63,460 nucleotides of DNA from Streptomyces sp. E2N166 (lineage in GTDB: Bacteria; Actinomycetota; Actinomycetes; Streptomycetales; Streptomycetaceae). Where the stretch lies: NCBI RefSeq assembly GCF_003671715.1, contig NZ_RAIF01000006.1:1211788-1275247 (forward strand), given 5' to 3'. Positions 35,234 through 46,925 of this stretch are shown one piece after another. The notes beneath the pieces are model-generated. The model saw only the letters and a list, made by a program, of their open reading frames with translations. It searched no databases and was not told the origin of the DNA. The first letter of the stretch is position 1; each line of letters opens with the position of its first letter. A program made the position numbers and the translations under genes.

Positions 35234-35256
35234 ACCCTAAATCACCGCACTGACAA
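35234..35256 (-). promoter_or_regulatory. RecA-NDp/PafBC DNA-damage promoter of rarA
   Basis: TTGTCAGTG, 8 nt, TAGGGT on the minus strand: an exact match to TTGTCRGTG-N8-TAnnnT. The GTG start follows 7 nt after the hexamer. Confidence 0.8.
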
Positions 35257-35294
35257 CGCGGCGGGCGCGGTGGGCGGGGGCGGCCGCCGGCCCG

Positions 35295-35957
35295 TCACCT
35301 GGTCCAGAAGTCCCACCAGCGGGTCAGGATCATCATCCCGACGATGCCGATGTGCAGCACCGGCAGGACCCAGGTGAACTCGCCGAAGAAGCCCTTGAGC
35401 CAGTTCGGCGCGGGCAGGTGCCCCTTGCGGACGTTGAAGGACGTCACGTACCAGAACATCAGGATCGTCGCGGCCCAGGCCAGGCAGCACCACAGGCAGA
35501 GCGCGTTGATCCGGTACAGGGACTGGAACTGCAGCCACGTCACGAACCCGACGCCGAACAGGCAGCCGGCGTTGAAGGTGAGCCAGTACCAGCGCGGGAA
35601 GCGGGCCCCGGCGAGCAGGCTCATGCCGACGCATACGACGATGCCGTACGTGACCAGGCCGAGCATCGGATTGGGGAAGCCGAACACGGAGGCCTGATCG
35701 CTCTCCATGATGGGGCCGCAGGCGACGACGGGGTTGAGGCTGCACCCGGGGGTGAACGTCTCACCGGCGACCTTGGCCTCGAGCAGCTTGAACTTGTCGA
35801 GCGTGATGATCCACGCGGCGAGCACTCCGGCCGCGCCCGTGATCACCAGCAGCAGGGCGAGGGCACGGCTGCCGCCCTCGGCGCGCGGTGTTCCGGCGGT
35901 GGCTTCCGGAGCGGACTCTGCCACGGTCGAGACGTCCTTCACTGTCGTCTTGCTCAT
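35295..35957 (-). CDS. Vitamin K epoxide reductase (VKOR) family membrane protein
   Basis: Bacterial VKOR proteins reoxidise a DsbA-like oxidase using quinone and so form disulfides in exported proteins. 220 residues from the ATG at 35957; about five transmembrane helices. The four key Cys are present: loop pair C72 and C80 (GCSLNPVVAC) and the CxxC C154-C157 (CLWCC). The first 30 residues are a disordered cytoplasmic tail. No fused thioredoxin domain and no dsbA gene nearby, so its partner is elsewhere. It is upstream of rarA but with an independent rarA promoter between. Confidence 0.92.
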   Translation of the reverse strand: MSKTTVKDVSTVAESAPEATAGTPRAEGGSRALALLLVITGAAGVLAAWIITLDKFKLLEAKVAGETFTPGCSLNPVVACGPIMESDQASVFGFPNPMLGLVTYGIVVCVGMSLLAGARFPRWYWLTFNAGCLFGVGFVTWLQFQSLYRINALCLWCCLAWAATILMFWYVTSFNVRKGHLPAPNWLKGFFGEFTWVLPVLHIGIVGMMILTRWWDFWTR

Positions 35958-36095
35958 CACGCCGATTCCGTCACTTGAGTCGGACCTGCTTCGGGCAGGC
36001 CCATTGTGCCGCACGGACCTGTAGGGCCACCGTTCGATGAACATAAGAACGCACCGGGGATCGCCCGGGAGCGGTGCGTTCCGGCCGATGTCCGT

Positions 36096-36137
36096 TCCCC
36101 GGGGGCACGCACGAGCGAACGTGCGCGCCCCTGGGGA
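36096..36137 (-). terminator. hisS terminator
   Basis: 18-bp imperfect stem (36096-36113 with 36120-36137; two G:T-type mismatches) with a 6-nt loop, 20 bp past the hisS stop. Confidence 0.75.
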
Positions 36138-36157
36138 CGAAGAGACGTACAGACCTG

Positions 36158-37420
36158 CTAACCGAGCCTCGACTCCAGCTCGGCGACGATCTCGTTGACA
36201 CCGATGGCCGCCTGCTCGCCCGACTCCATGTCCTTGAGCTGGACGACGCCTTCGGCGAGGTCGCGCTCGCCCAGGACCAGGGCGTAGCGCGCACCCGAGC
36301 GGTTGGCCGCCTTCATCGCGGCCTTCAGGCCCTTGCCGCCGTAGGAGAAGTCGGCGGCGACGCCGTTCTTGCGCAGCTCGGTGACCTTGGCGAACAAGAT
36401 CCGGCGGGCCTCCTCGCCGAGCGGGACGGCGTAGACCGAGGTGGCGGACGGGATGTCCAGTTCGATGCCCTCGGCCTCCAGCGCGAGGACGGTGCGGTCG
36501 ACGCCGAGGGCCCAGCCCACGGACGGCAGGGACGGGCCGCCGATCATCTCGGAGAGGCCGTCGTAGCGGCCGCCGCCGCCCACCGCGGACTGGGAACCCA
36601 GCCCGTCGTGGACGAACTCGAAGGTCGTGCGCGTGTAGTAGTCGAGGCCGCGCACCAGCTTCGGGTCGTCCTCGAAGACCACGCCGGCCGCGGTGATCAG
36701 CTCGCGCACCTCCTCGTGGTACGCCTTGCAGGCGTCGCACAGGTAGTCGCGCAGCAGCGGGGCGTCGGTCAGCTGCTTCTGCACGTCCGGGCGCTTGTCG
36801 TCCAGGACGCGCAGCGGGTTGATGTCCGCACGGCGCAGCGTCTCCTCGTCCAGGTCCAGGCCGCGCAGGAAGTCCTGGAGCGCGGCGCGGTAGACCGGGC
36901 GGCACTCCTGGTCGCCGAGGGAGTTGAGCAGGATGCGGAAGTTCCGCAGGCCCAGCGAGCGGTACGACTGGTCGGCGAGGATGATCAGTTCGGCGTCCAG
37001 CGCCGGGTCCTCGGCGCCGATCGCCTCGGCGCCGACCTGCGAGAAGTGGCGGTAACGGCCCTTCTGCGGGCGCTCGTAGCGGTACTGCGAGCCCGAGTAC
37101 CAGACCTTCACCGGCAGGTTGCCCGCCTTGTGCAGGTTGGCCTCCAGGACCGCGCGCAGCACGGGGGCCGTCGTCTCCGGGCGCAGGGCGAGCCGGTCGC
37201 CGCCCTTGGTCTCGAAGACGTACATCTCCTTGGTCACGATGTCGGTGGACTCGCCGACACCGCGCGCGAAGAGCTCGACGTTCTCGAAACCGGGCGTCTC
37301 GATGTAGCCGTAGCCGGAGTTGCGCAGCGGGGCGGCGATCGCCTCGCGGACCGCCAGGTACTTGGCGGAGTCCGGCGGCAGCAGGTCGTACGTGCCCCTG
37401 GGGGCCTTGAAGGTGCTCAC
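36158..37420 (-). CDS. hisS: Histidyl-tRNA synthetase
   Basis: Class II synthetase charging tRNA-His. 420 residues. [18 protein letters not shown] at the N-terminus, motif 2 QVGAEAIG, the histidine-A region [12 protein letters not shown] and GGGRYDGL, and the C-terminal anticodon-binding domain. ATG at 37420, 13 bp after the metallo-hydrolase stop, so these two are co-transcribed. Confidence 0.97.
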   Translation of the reverse strand: MSTFKAPRGTYDLLPPDSAKYLAVREAIAAPLRNSGYGYIETPGFENVELFARGVGESTDIVTKEMYVFETKGGDRLALRPETTAPVLRAVLEANLHKAGNLPVKVWYSGSQYRYERPQKGRYRHFSQVGAEAIGAEDPALDAELIILADQSYRSLGLRNFRILLNSLGDQECRPVYRAALQDFLRGLDLDEETLRRADINPLRVLDDKRPDVQKQLTDAPLLRDYLCDACKAYHEEVRELITAAGVVFEDDPKLVRGLDYYTRTTFEFVHDGLGSQSAVGGGGRYDGLSEMIGGPSLPSVGWALGVDRTVLALEAEGIELDIPSATSVYAVPLGEEARRILFAKVTELRKNGVAADFSYGGKGLKAAMKAANRSGARYALVLGERDLAEGVVQLKDMESGEQAAIGVNEIVAELESRLG

Positions 37421-37433
37421 GGGAGGTCTCTCG

Positions 37434-38141
37434 TCACATTCCTCGTCGGGGAGCCCGGGGAGCTCCCTGGCCCGCCGCCACTTGCCGCAGATACGGGTTG
37501 GTGGCGCGCTCCTGGCCGATGGTCGTCTGGGGGCCGTGTCCGGACAGCACCACGGTCGAGTCGTCGAGCGGCAGGCACACGCGTGCCAGCGACTCGAGCA
37601 TGTCGTCCATGGAGCCCCCGGGGAAGTCGGTGCGTCCGATGGAGCCGGCGAACAGCAGGTCGCCCGAGAACATGACCGGCGGGATGTCCGCCGCCTCGGG
37701 CAGGCCGAAGGTCACCGACCCCTTGGTATGGCCCGGCGCGTGCGCGACGGTCAGCTCCATGCCGGCCAGCTCCAGCTTCGCGCCGTCGGTCAGTTCCCTG
37801 ACGTCGTCCGGCTCCCCGACGGTCAGCTCGCCCATGAGCGGCATGCCGATGGTGCGGCCGATCCCCTTCTCGGGGTCGCTCATCATGAAGCGGTCGTCGG
37901 GGTGGATCCAGGCCGGCACGTCGTGCGCGCCGCAGACCGGGACGACCGAGGCCACATGGTCGATGTGACCGTGGGTGAGGACGACGGCGACGGGCTTGAG
38001 CCGATGCTTCCTGATCGCTTCCTCGACTCCCGGGGCCGCCTGATGGCCAGGGTCGATGATCACGCACTCCTCACCGGCGGCGGGGGCGACGAGATAGCAG
38101 TTCGTCCCCCAGGCCCCGGCGGGGAACCCGGCAATGAGCAC
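37434..38141 (-). CDS. Metallo-beta-lactamase-fold hydrolase (glyoxalase II-like)
   Basis: 235 residues from the GTG at 38141 (AAGGACGATC before it). The binuclear metal motif THGHIDH gives H57, H59, D61 and H62; further ligands are in [27 protein letters not shown] and LSGHGPQT. This pattern is that of hydroxyacylglutathione hydrolase-like enzymes; with no glutathione in Streptomyces, the substrate is probably a mycothiol or other thioester, which is inference. It is paired with hisS, an arrangement common in actinobacteria. Confidence 0.9.
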   Translation of the reverse strand: MLIAGFPAGAWGTNCYLVAPAAGEECVIIDPGHQAAPGVEEAIRKHRLKPVAVVLTHGHIDHVASVVPVCGAHDVPAWIHPDDRFMMSDPEKGIGRTIGMPLMGELTVGEPDDVRELTDGAKLELAGMELTVAHAPGHTKGSVTFGLPEAADIPPVMFSGDLLFAGSIGRTDFPGGSMDDMLESLARVCLPLDDSTVVLSGHGPQTTIGQERATNPYLRQVAAGQGAPRAPRRGM

Positions 38142-38324
38142 GATCGTCCTTCGTTTGTGTCGGTACGGGTGGGCTTGCGAACGGTCCGCGCCCATGGTCA
38201 GAGCCTACCGGCGGTGCCGATTCCTCAGCGAACCCATATACGGTACGGGGCTACACGCCCACGGTCGGCTCATCGCACCCACGCGTACCGGTCGGCACAC
38301 GAAGACGCATGAGGAGAGAACCCG

Positions 38325-39149
38325 GTGGTCACCCAGGAGCAGCGGCGGCGTCAGCTCGCCCGGGAGAAGTTCTTGCGGCAGCAGCAGCGACGCACCTCCG
38401 CGCGACGCAAGGCCCGCATGCGCAACGCCGCGATCGCGTCGGTGCTCGGCGTGATTCTGATCGGCAGTGTCGCGCTGTACACGACCGGGGTGGTCCTGGA
38501 CGACGGCGACAGCAAGACGAACGCGAACGCGGAGGTCACCCCGAGCCCCTCGGCGAGCACCAAGGCGCCGGACCCGTGCGACAAGCCGGCCGAGGGCAAG
38601 GTCGAGACGCAGACCTGGAAGAAGGAACCTGCGATGACCATCGACGAGTCCGCGAAGTACACGATGAAACTGGCGACGACCTGCGGCGACATAGACATCG
38701 CGCTGAAGGCGTCGGCGGCGCCGCACACCGTCAACTCGTTCAACTTCCTGGCCGGCAAGGGCTTCTTCGACCACACGCCGTGCCACCGGCTGACCACCAA
38801 CGGGATCTACGTGCTCCAGTGCGGCGACCCGACGGGCCAGGGCAACGGCGGTCCGGGTTACACGATCCCGGACGAGAACCTGAAGGACAAGAGCCTGAAG
38901 GAGAACACGTACCCGGCGGGCACGGTGGCGATGGCCAACACCAGTCAGCCGAACACCGGCGGCAGCCAGTTCTTCCTCGTGTACCAGGACAGCCCGCTGC
39001 CTCCCAGCTACACGCCGTTCGGCACCATCTCGGACGAGGGAATGACGGTGCTGAAGAAGATCGCCGCCGCGGGCGAGAGCACCGGCGCGGGCGACGGGGC
39101 ACCCAACGCGACGGTCGTGATCGACAAGGCCACCGTCACGAAATCCTGA
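38325..39149 (+). CDS. Membrane-anchored cyclophilin-type peptidyl-prolyl isomerase
   Basis: 274 residues from a GTG with GAGGAGAG upstream. A basic cytoplasmic N-terminus (residues 1-31), a transmembrane helix near 34-54 (AAIASVLGVILIGSVALY), a Ser/Pro/Thr linker and an extracellular cyclophilin domain with PHTVNSFNFLAGKGFFD, the catalytic-Arg region CHRLTTNGIYVLQCGDPTGQ and GGSQFFLVYQD. It probably folds exported proteins. Divergent from the metallo-hydrolase across 183 bp. Confidence 0.93.
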   Translation: MVTQEQRRRQLAREKFLRQQQRRTSARRKARMRNAAIASVLGVILIGSVALYTTGVVLDDGDSKTNANAEVTPSPSASTKAPDPCDKPAEGKVETQTWKKEPAMTIDESAKYTMKLATTCGDIDIALKASAAPHTVNSFNFLAGKGFFDHTPCHRLTTNGIYVLQCGDPTGQGNGGPGYTIPDENLKDKSLKENTYPAGTVAMANTSQPNTGGSQFFLVYQDSPLPPSYTPFGTISDEGMTVLKKIAAAGESTGAGDGAPNATVVIDKATVTKS

Positions 39150-39182
39150 CCCTCATCAGCGAAAGTTCGGTCGCGCGGGATG

Positions 39183-39212
39183 CGGACAGGCCCCCCGCCG
39201 GTCGCCTATGTT
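39183..39212 (+). promoter_or_regulatory. Candidate promoter of the DUF349 gene
   Basis: -35 CGGACA (39183-39188), 18-bp spacer, -10 TATGTT (39207-39212), about 70 bp before the GTG start. Confidence 0.4.
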
Positions 39213-39233
39213 GGCCGTGACGAAACTGTGGAC

Positions 39234-39268
39234 GATGCCCGGGGGTAGCGAAGCCCTCCGCGGGCATC
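39234..39268 (+). promoter_or_regulatory. Leader hairpin before the DUF349 gene
   Basis: Perfect 8-bp outer stem GATGCCCG/CGGGCATC (39234-39241 with 39261-39268), with a possible inner GGG/CCC pairing, ending just before the GTGGAGGAGG ribosome site. It could modulate translation. Confidence 0.45.
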
Positions 39269-39284
39269 ATGTGGAGGAGGCGCT

Positions 39285-40514
39285 GTGAGCAGCGACCCGT
39301 GGGGCCGCGTCGATGAGACGGGGACCGTGTACGTGCGTACGGCCGACGGTGAGCAGGTCGTCGGTTCCTGGCAGGCGGGCTCCCCCGAGGAGGCCCTGGC
39401 CTACTTCGAACGCAAGTACGAAGGCCTGGTTGTCGAGATCGGCCTCCTCGAGAAGCGAGTGAAGACCACCGACCTGTCGGCGAAGGACGCCCAGGCCGCC
39501 GTCGACCACCTGCGGGAACAGGTCGACGCGCACCACGCGGTGGGCGACCTGGACGCGCTGCGGGCCCGGCTGGACAAGCTCGTCGCACTGGTGGAGACGC
39601 GCCGTGAGGAGCGCAAGGCGCAGCGGGCGAAGCAGTCCGACGAGGCGCGCGGCGCCAAGGAGGCGCTGGTCGCCGAGGCCGAGGAGCTGGCACAGTCCGA
39701 CCAGTGGCGGGCGGCCGGTGAGCGGCTGCGGTCCCTGGTGGACACCTGGAAGGGCCTGCCGCGCCTGGACCGCAAGTCCGACGACGAGCTGTGGCACCGC
39801 TTCTCGCACGCGCGCTCGGCGTTCTCCAAGCGCCGCAAGCAGCACTTCGCGCAGCTGGACGCACAGCGCGAGGAGGCCCGCCGGACCAAGGAACGGCTGG
39901 TCGGCGAGGCCGAGGCGCTGTCGAACTCGACGGACTGGGGGCCGACGGCCGCGCGCTACCGCGACCTGATGTCCGAGTGGAAGGCCGCGGGCCGTGCCCA
40001 GCGCGAGCACGAGGACGACCTGTGGAACCGCTTCCGCGGCGCCCAGGACGTGTTCTTCGCCGCCCGCAGCTCGGTCTTCGCCGAGCGGGACGCCGAGCAG
40101 ACGGAGAACCTCAAGCTCAAGGAGGAGCTGGCCGGGGAGGCCGAGAAGCTCCTGCCGGTCACCGATCTGAAGGCGGCGCGGGCCGCGTTCCGCTCGGTGA
40201 ACGAGCGTTGGGAGGCCATCGGCCATGTGCCGCGCGACGCCCGTCCGAAGGTCGAGGGACGGATGCACGCGGTCGAGCGTGCGCTCCAGGAGGCCGAGGA
40301 GACCGAGTGGCGCCGGACCAACCCGGAGGCACGCGCGCGTGCCGAGGGTCTGACCGGCCAGCTCCAGGCAGCCGTGGACAAGCTGCGCTCGCAGATCGAG
40401 CAGGCCCGCGCCCAGGGCAACAACGCGAAGGCCGACAAGCTGGAGCGTGAGCTGGAGGGCCGGCAGGCGCTGCTGGACCAGGCCCTGAAGGGTCTGCACG
40501 AGTTCGGCGGCTGA
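39285..40514 (+). CDS. DUF349 domain protein, coiled-coil rich
   Basis: 409 residues, GTG start after GGAGGAGG. It has several DUF349 repeats: each begins with a helix ending in a W-containing segment (WRAAGERLRSLVDTWKGLPRL; WGPTAARYRDLMSEWKAAGRA, shown here in part) and continues DDELWHRFSHARSAF / DDLWNRFRGAQDVFF. Strong heptad-type helical content rich in Glu, Arg and Ala. It is conserved in Streptomyces next to relA; function unknown. It is convergent with relA and shares a strong terminator with it. Confidence 0.9.
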   Translation: MSSDPWGRVDETGTVYVRTADGEQVVGSWQAGSPEEALAYFERKYEGLVVEIGLLEKRVKTTDLSAKDAQAAVDHLREQVDAHHAVGDLDALRARLDKLVALVETRREERKAQRAKQSDEARGAKEALVAEAEELAQSDQWRAAGERLRSLVDTWKGLPRLDRKSDDELWHRFSHARSAFSKRRKQHFAQLDAQREEARRTKERLVGEAEALSNSTDWGPTAARYRDLMSEWKAAGRAQREHEDDLWNRFRGAQDVFFAARSSVFAERDAEQTENLKLKEELAGEAEKLLPVTDLKAARAAFRSVNERWEAIGHVPRDARPKVEGRMHAVERALQEAEETEWRRTNPEARARAEGLTGQLQAAVDKLRSQIEQARAQGNNAKADKLERELEGRQALLDQALKGLHEFGG

Positions 40515-40530
40515 CACCCGCGGATACACG

Positions 40531-40569
40531 CAGAGGGGCTCCCGTACACGCCGTACGGGAGCCCCTCTG
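40531..40569. terminator. Bidirectional terminator between the DUF349 gene and relA
   Basis: Perfect 17-bp stem (40531-40547 with 40553-40569) with a 5-nt loop, placed symmetrically between the two convergent stops (17 and 16 bp away). Confidence 0.9.
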
Positions 40570-40584
40570 CCTGTGCGACGGCCG

Positions 40585-43128
<2,544 letters not shown>

Positions 43129-43248
43129 GAGGACTCCTCGTGCGCGATCCGGGTCCCCCGGTCAGGCTCCGGAAACCCCATGGTAGCGATCCTGCACTCC
43201 GGGATCGCCTTCCGGCCACTGTGAGGGCCGTCAACCCGAGAAACGCGT

Positions 43249-43281
43249 GAGGCGGGCGCCGGATTCCTCCGGGCCCGCCTC
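43249..43281 (-). terminator. Hairpin after apt
   Basis: 9-bp perfect stem (43249-43257 with 43273-43281) with a loop that can pair further through CCGG/CCGG, 20 bp past the apt stop. It separates apt from relA. Confidence 0.7.
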
Positions 43282-43300
43282 CGCTGTGCGACGAGGGCTG

Positions 43301-43849
43301 TCAGACCGTGAGCAGCGCCCGCAGCGGTGCCCCGGCGAGGGCAGGCTCCAGGCGTCCCCGCCCGCCGAGGAAGCCCAGCTCCATCAGGACGGCGAGACCG
43401 GCGACCTGCGCGCCCGCCCGGCGGATGAGCTCCAGCGAGGCCTCGGCGGTGCCGCCGGTGGCGAGGACGTCGTCGACGACCAGCACCCGGTCACCGGCGG
43501 CCAGGTCCTCGGCGTGCACCTCGATCTCGGCCGAGCCGTACTCCAGCTCGTACGCCTGGCTGAGGGTGGCTCCGGGGAGCTTGCCCGCCTTGCGCACGGG
43601 AATGAAGCCGAGGCCGGCCCTCAGCGCCACCGGGGCGCCGAGGATGAAGCCGCGGGCCTCCAGGCCGACCACCTTGGTGGCGCCGGTGTGCTCGGCGACC
43701 TCCGCGAGCGCGTCGGTCAGCGCGGTGAACGCGGCCGGGTCGGCCAGGAGCGGGGTGATGTCCTTGAACACAACGCCCGGCTCCGGGTAGTCCGCCACAT
43801 CCCGGATACGGCTGAGCAGCAGCTCCGTGATGTCGGTCGTCCCGGTCAT
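43301..43849 (-). CDS. apt: Adenine phosphoribosyltransferase
   Basis: Salvages adenine to AMP with PRPP. 182 residues. PRPP-binding motif VLVVDDVLATGGTAEAS near residue 120, N-terminal YPEPGVVFKDITPLL and GLEARGFILGAPVAL. The ATG overlaps the secF stop (ATGA at 43846-43849). The secD-secF-apt-relA order is conserved in actinobacteria and places purine salvage beside (p)ppGpp metabolism. Confidence 0.97.
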   Translation of the reverse strand: MTGTTDITELLLSRIRDVADYPEPGVVFKDITPLLADPAAFTALTDALAEVAEHTGATKVVGLEARGFILGAPVALRAGLGFIPVRKAGKLPGATLSQAYELEYGSAEIEVHAEDLAAGDRVLVVDDVLATGGTAEASLELIRRAGAQVAGLAVLMELGFLGGRGRLEPALAGAPLRALLTV

Positions 43850-44991
43850 CGGCGCTTCCCCGAGGGTCGGCCGCGGCCCCTGTTGCGGGACGCCGGCTGG
43901 TTGCGGGGGCCGACGACCGCGGGCGTCGCGTCCTCGGGCTCGTCGGCGTCGCCATCGTCATCGTCGTAGACGGCGTATCGCTCCTCGTCGACGGCGTTCT
44001 CCGCCGGCTCGCCCTTGGCCGCGGCCTGGGCGCGCTTGGCGAGGACGCGCTTCTTGAGCGCCTTCATCTGCGGCTCGGCCTCCTTGAGGTCGGCGACGAG
44101 CGGCGTGGCGATGAAGATCGACGAGTACGCGCCCGCGGCGAGGCCGACGAACAGCGACAGCGAGATGTCGTTGAGCATGCCGGCGCCGAGGACACCGCCA
44201 CCGATGAACAGCAGTCCGCCCACCGGCAGCAGCGCGACCACCGTGGTGTTGATGGAGCGGACCAGGGTGCTGTTGATCGAACGGTTGGCGATCTCGCCGT
44301 AGGTCCAGCGGGTCTGTTTGGTGATGTCTCGCGTCTGCTCCTTGAGGCTGTCGAAGACCACGACCGTGTCGTAGAGCGAATAGCCGAGGATCGTGAGCAG
44401 ACCGATCACCGTGCCCGGTGTGACCTCGAACCCGACGAGGGCGTAGATACCCACCGTGATGGTGATGTCGTGGATCAGCGCGACGAACGCGGCGAGCGCC
44501 ATGCGCCACTCGAACGCGATCGCCAGATAGATCACCACCAGGACCATGAAGATCCCTAGGCCCTGCCAGGCCTTGTTGGCGATCTGATCACCCCAACTGG
44601 GCCCGACCAGGTCGGCGTTGATCTTCTCCGCCGGGACGTCCAGGTTCTTGGACAGCTCTTCCTTGATCTGGTCCGACTTCGCGGTGTCGGTGCCGGCGAT
44701 CTGGATGCGGAGGCTGCCGTCGCCGAGCTTCTGGACGATCGCGTCGTGGCCCGAGGCCTCTTCCGCGTAGGTCTCGGCCTGGGAGACCGAGGCGCTCACG
44801 TTCTTCGGGGTGGTGAAGACCGCGCCGCCCTGGAACTCGATGCCCATGTGCAGGCCGCGCACCGCCAGGCCGACGATGGCCGTGATGGTGATGAGGATGG
44901 AGATGCCGTACCAGAGCTTGCGGTTCTTGACGAAGTCGTAGCCGATCTCGCCATGGTGCAGTCGGGCGCCGAGGGTGCCGAGCTTTCCCAT
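43846..44991 (-). CDS. secF: Protein translocase subunit SecF
   Basis: With SecD uses the proton gradient to pull exported proteins through SecYEG. 381 residues from the ATG at 44991 (GGAGGCGTGAGA before it); upstream in-frame starts would overlap secD without family similarity. Six transmembrane helices; GIEFQGGAVF after TM1, FEWRMALAAFVALIHDI, ILGYSLYDTVVVFD and the C-terminal helices with FVGLAAGAYSSIFIATPL. The C-terminal 75 residues are charged (acidic, then Arg-rich). Confidence 0.96.
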   Translation of the reverse strand: MGKLGTLGARLHHGEIGYDFVKNRKLWYGISILITITAIVGLAVRGLHMGIEFQGGAVFTTPKNVSASVSQAETYAEEASGHDAIVQKLGDGSLRIQIAGTDTAKSDQIKEELSKNLDVPAEKINADLVGPSWGDQIANKAWQGLGIFMVLVVIYLAIAFEWRMALAAFVALIHDITITVGIYALVGFEVTPGTVIGLLTILGYSLYDTVVVFDSLKEQTRDITKQTRWTYGEIANRSINSTLVRSINTTVVALLPVGGLLFIGGGVLGAGMLNDISLSLFVGLAAGAYSSIFIATPLVADLKEAEPQMKALKKRVLAKRAQAAAKGEPAENAVDEERYAVYDDDDGDADEPEDATPAVVGPRNQPASRNRGRGRPSGKRR

Positions 44992-44993
44992 TC

Positions 44994-46793
44994 TCACGCC
45001 TCCTTCGGGTCGACAGGGCCGGCGACGGGGCGGGCGGGACGGCGGGTGCGCCGCAGCGGCGGCTTGGCACCCAGGCTCTTCGGGTCGAGGCCGGACCACT
45101 TGTGACCGCTCGCGAAGAACCTGCGCCGGGCCATCAGCGTCAGCAGCGGCTTGGTGAAGAGGAACACCACCACCACATCGAGCAGCGTGGTCAGACCCAG
45201 GGTGAACGCGAAGCCCTGCACCTTGCCGACGGTGACGACGAAGAGCACCGCGGCGGCGAGGAACGACACGAAGTCGGAGACCAGGATGGTACGCCGGGCG
45301 CGCGGCCAGGCCCGCTCCACGGCGGGTCGCAGCGAGCGTCCTTCCCGGATCTCGTCACGGACGCGTTCGAAGTACACGATGAACGAGTCCGCCGTGATGC
45401 CGATGGCGACGATGGCACCGCACACGGCCGGCAGGTTCAGCGCGAAGCCGATGGTCGGGCCGAGCAGCGACATGATCACGTACGTGAGACCCGCGGAGAC
45501 CAGCAGCGAGGCGACGGCGATGAACGACAGGCCGCGGTAGTAGACCAGCAGGTAGAGGATGACCAGGGCGAGGCCGATCGCGCCGGCGATCAGACCCGCC
45601 TCGAGCTGGTCACCGCCGAGCGCGGCGGTGACGGTGGTGACGCTGTCCTCCTTGAAGGTCAGCGGCAGAGCACCGTAGGACAGCATGTTGGCGAGGCCCT
45701 GGGCCTCCTCCTGGTCGAAGCTGCCGGAGATCTCCGCGCTGCCGCCGGTGAGCGCCTGGCTGACGTACGGGTCGGAGACGACCTCGTTGTCCAGGACGAT
45801 GGCGAACTGGTTCTGCGGGGACTGGTTCTGCGCCAGCTTGCCGGTGATGTCCGCGAACTTCTTGGCGCCGCCGTCCGTGAACTTCATCGTCACGGTCCAG
45901 CCGGCGGCGGTCTGCGTGTTGAAGACGGCCTCGGAACTGTCGACGTCCGTACCGTCGACCGCGGCCGGGCCCAGGATGTACTTCTGCCACTGGCCTTGCG
46001 CGTTCTGGCCGCAGGCCACCATCGAGTCGCCCTGCTTGGCGCCGTCGCCCGCCTTGGCCCGGGCCGCCGCGTCGGTGCAGTCCAGTGCGGTGTACTCGGC
46101 CTGGAGCTTGGCGTTCGCGTCGTCACCGGGGGCGCTGGCGCTCGGGGACGGAGAGGCGCCGTCGGAGGCCCCGCCGGACGGGCTGGGGTCGGCCTTCAGG
46201 GCGTCGCTGGCCGCGCGGCCCTGGGGGCTGGAGTTCGCCGAGGGGGAGCCGGAGGGCGAATCGCTCGCCTTGTCCCCGTCGGCGGCCTTGTCCGGGTCGG
46301 CCGCGCCGTCCGTGGCCTTGTCGGTCGCCTTGTCGGAGGCGTTGCCGGTGGCACTCGGCGAGGGGCTGCCGGTCGCGTTCGCGCCGGAGAGTTCGGTGGC
46401 GAGGACCGGGCGGAAGTAGAGCTTGGCGGTGGTACCGACCTGCTGCCGCGCTTCCTCGGAGTTCGTGCCCTTGGGGATGTTGACGATGATGTTCCGGTCG
46501 CCCTGGGTCTGCACCTCGGCCTCGGAGACACCCAGACCATTGACACGGCGCTCCATGATCTCGACCGCGGTGTCCATGTTGGTCTTGTTGATCGCGGACT
46601 CCTGGCCCGCCTCCGGAACAGCGCGGAGCGTGATGCTGGTGCCGCCGGCCAGGTCGATGCCGAGACGCGGAGTCGTGTGTCCGGCGGCGAACATGCCCCC
46701 GGTGAGCGCCACGATGGCGATCAGAATCAGGGCCAGCGAGCGCCCGGGCCTGCTCTGAGCGCTCGCATTCTTTCCCTTTTTAGGTGCTACCAC
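44994..46793 (-). CDS. secD: Protein translocase subunit SecD
   Basis: Partner of SecF. 599 residues, GTG start at 46793 after GAGGGAG. TM1 near residues 19-38, GIDLAGGTSITLRA, the first extracytoplasmic domain, then a low-complexity segment (about 137-228) of Ala/Ser/Pro/Asp/Lys repeats not found in most SecD proteins, then FADITGKLAQ, LSYGALPL and the five C-terminal helices with DSFIVYFERVRDEI. It lies 132 bp after yajC and 2 bp before secF. Confidence 0.96.
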   Translation of the reverse strand: MVAPKKGKNASAQSRPGRSLALILIAIVALTGGMFAAGHTTPRLGIDLAGGTSITLRAVPEAGQESAINKTNMDTAVEIMERRVNGLGVSEAEVQTQGDRNIIVNIPKGTNSEEARQQVGTTAKLYFRPVLATELSGANATGSPSPSATGNASDKATDKATDGAADPDKAADGDKASDSPSGSPSANSSPQGRAASDALKADPSPSGGASDGASPSPSASAPGDDANAKLQAEYTALDCTDAAARAKAGDGAKQGDSMVACGQNAQGQWQKYILGPAAVDGTDVDSSEAVFNTQTAAGWTVTMKFTDGGAKKFADITGKLAQNQSPQNQFAIVLDNEVVSDPYVSQALTGGSAEISGSFDQEEAQGLANMLSYGALPLTFKEDSVTTVTAALGGDQLEAGLIAGAIGLALVILYLLVYYRGLSFIAVASLLVSAGLTYVIMSLLGPTIGFALNLPAVCGAIVAIGITADSFIVYFERVRDEIREGRSLRPAVERAWPRARRTILVSDFVSFLAAAVLFVVTVGKVQGFAFTLGLTTLLDVVVVFLFTKPLLTLMARRRFFASGHKWSGLDPKSLGAKPPLRRTRRPARPVAGPVDPKEA

Positions 46794-46925
46794 CTTTGCG
46801 TACTCCCTCTCGGGCCGCTTCGCGCCGGGTAGGCGTCACCGGCGGCCATCACATGATGTCCGGATCCGTGCGAGCCGCGCGTCACACGGAGCACGCGGGA
46901 ACGACCCGCGCACCCCGGGGCACGG

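Noticed and set aside
43129..43234. N-terminal extension of relA
   Set aside because: No start with a ribosome site; the TTG at 43128 has GAGGAG before it.
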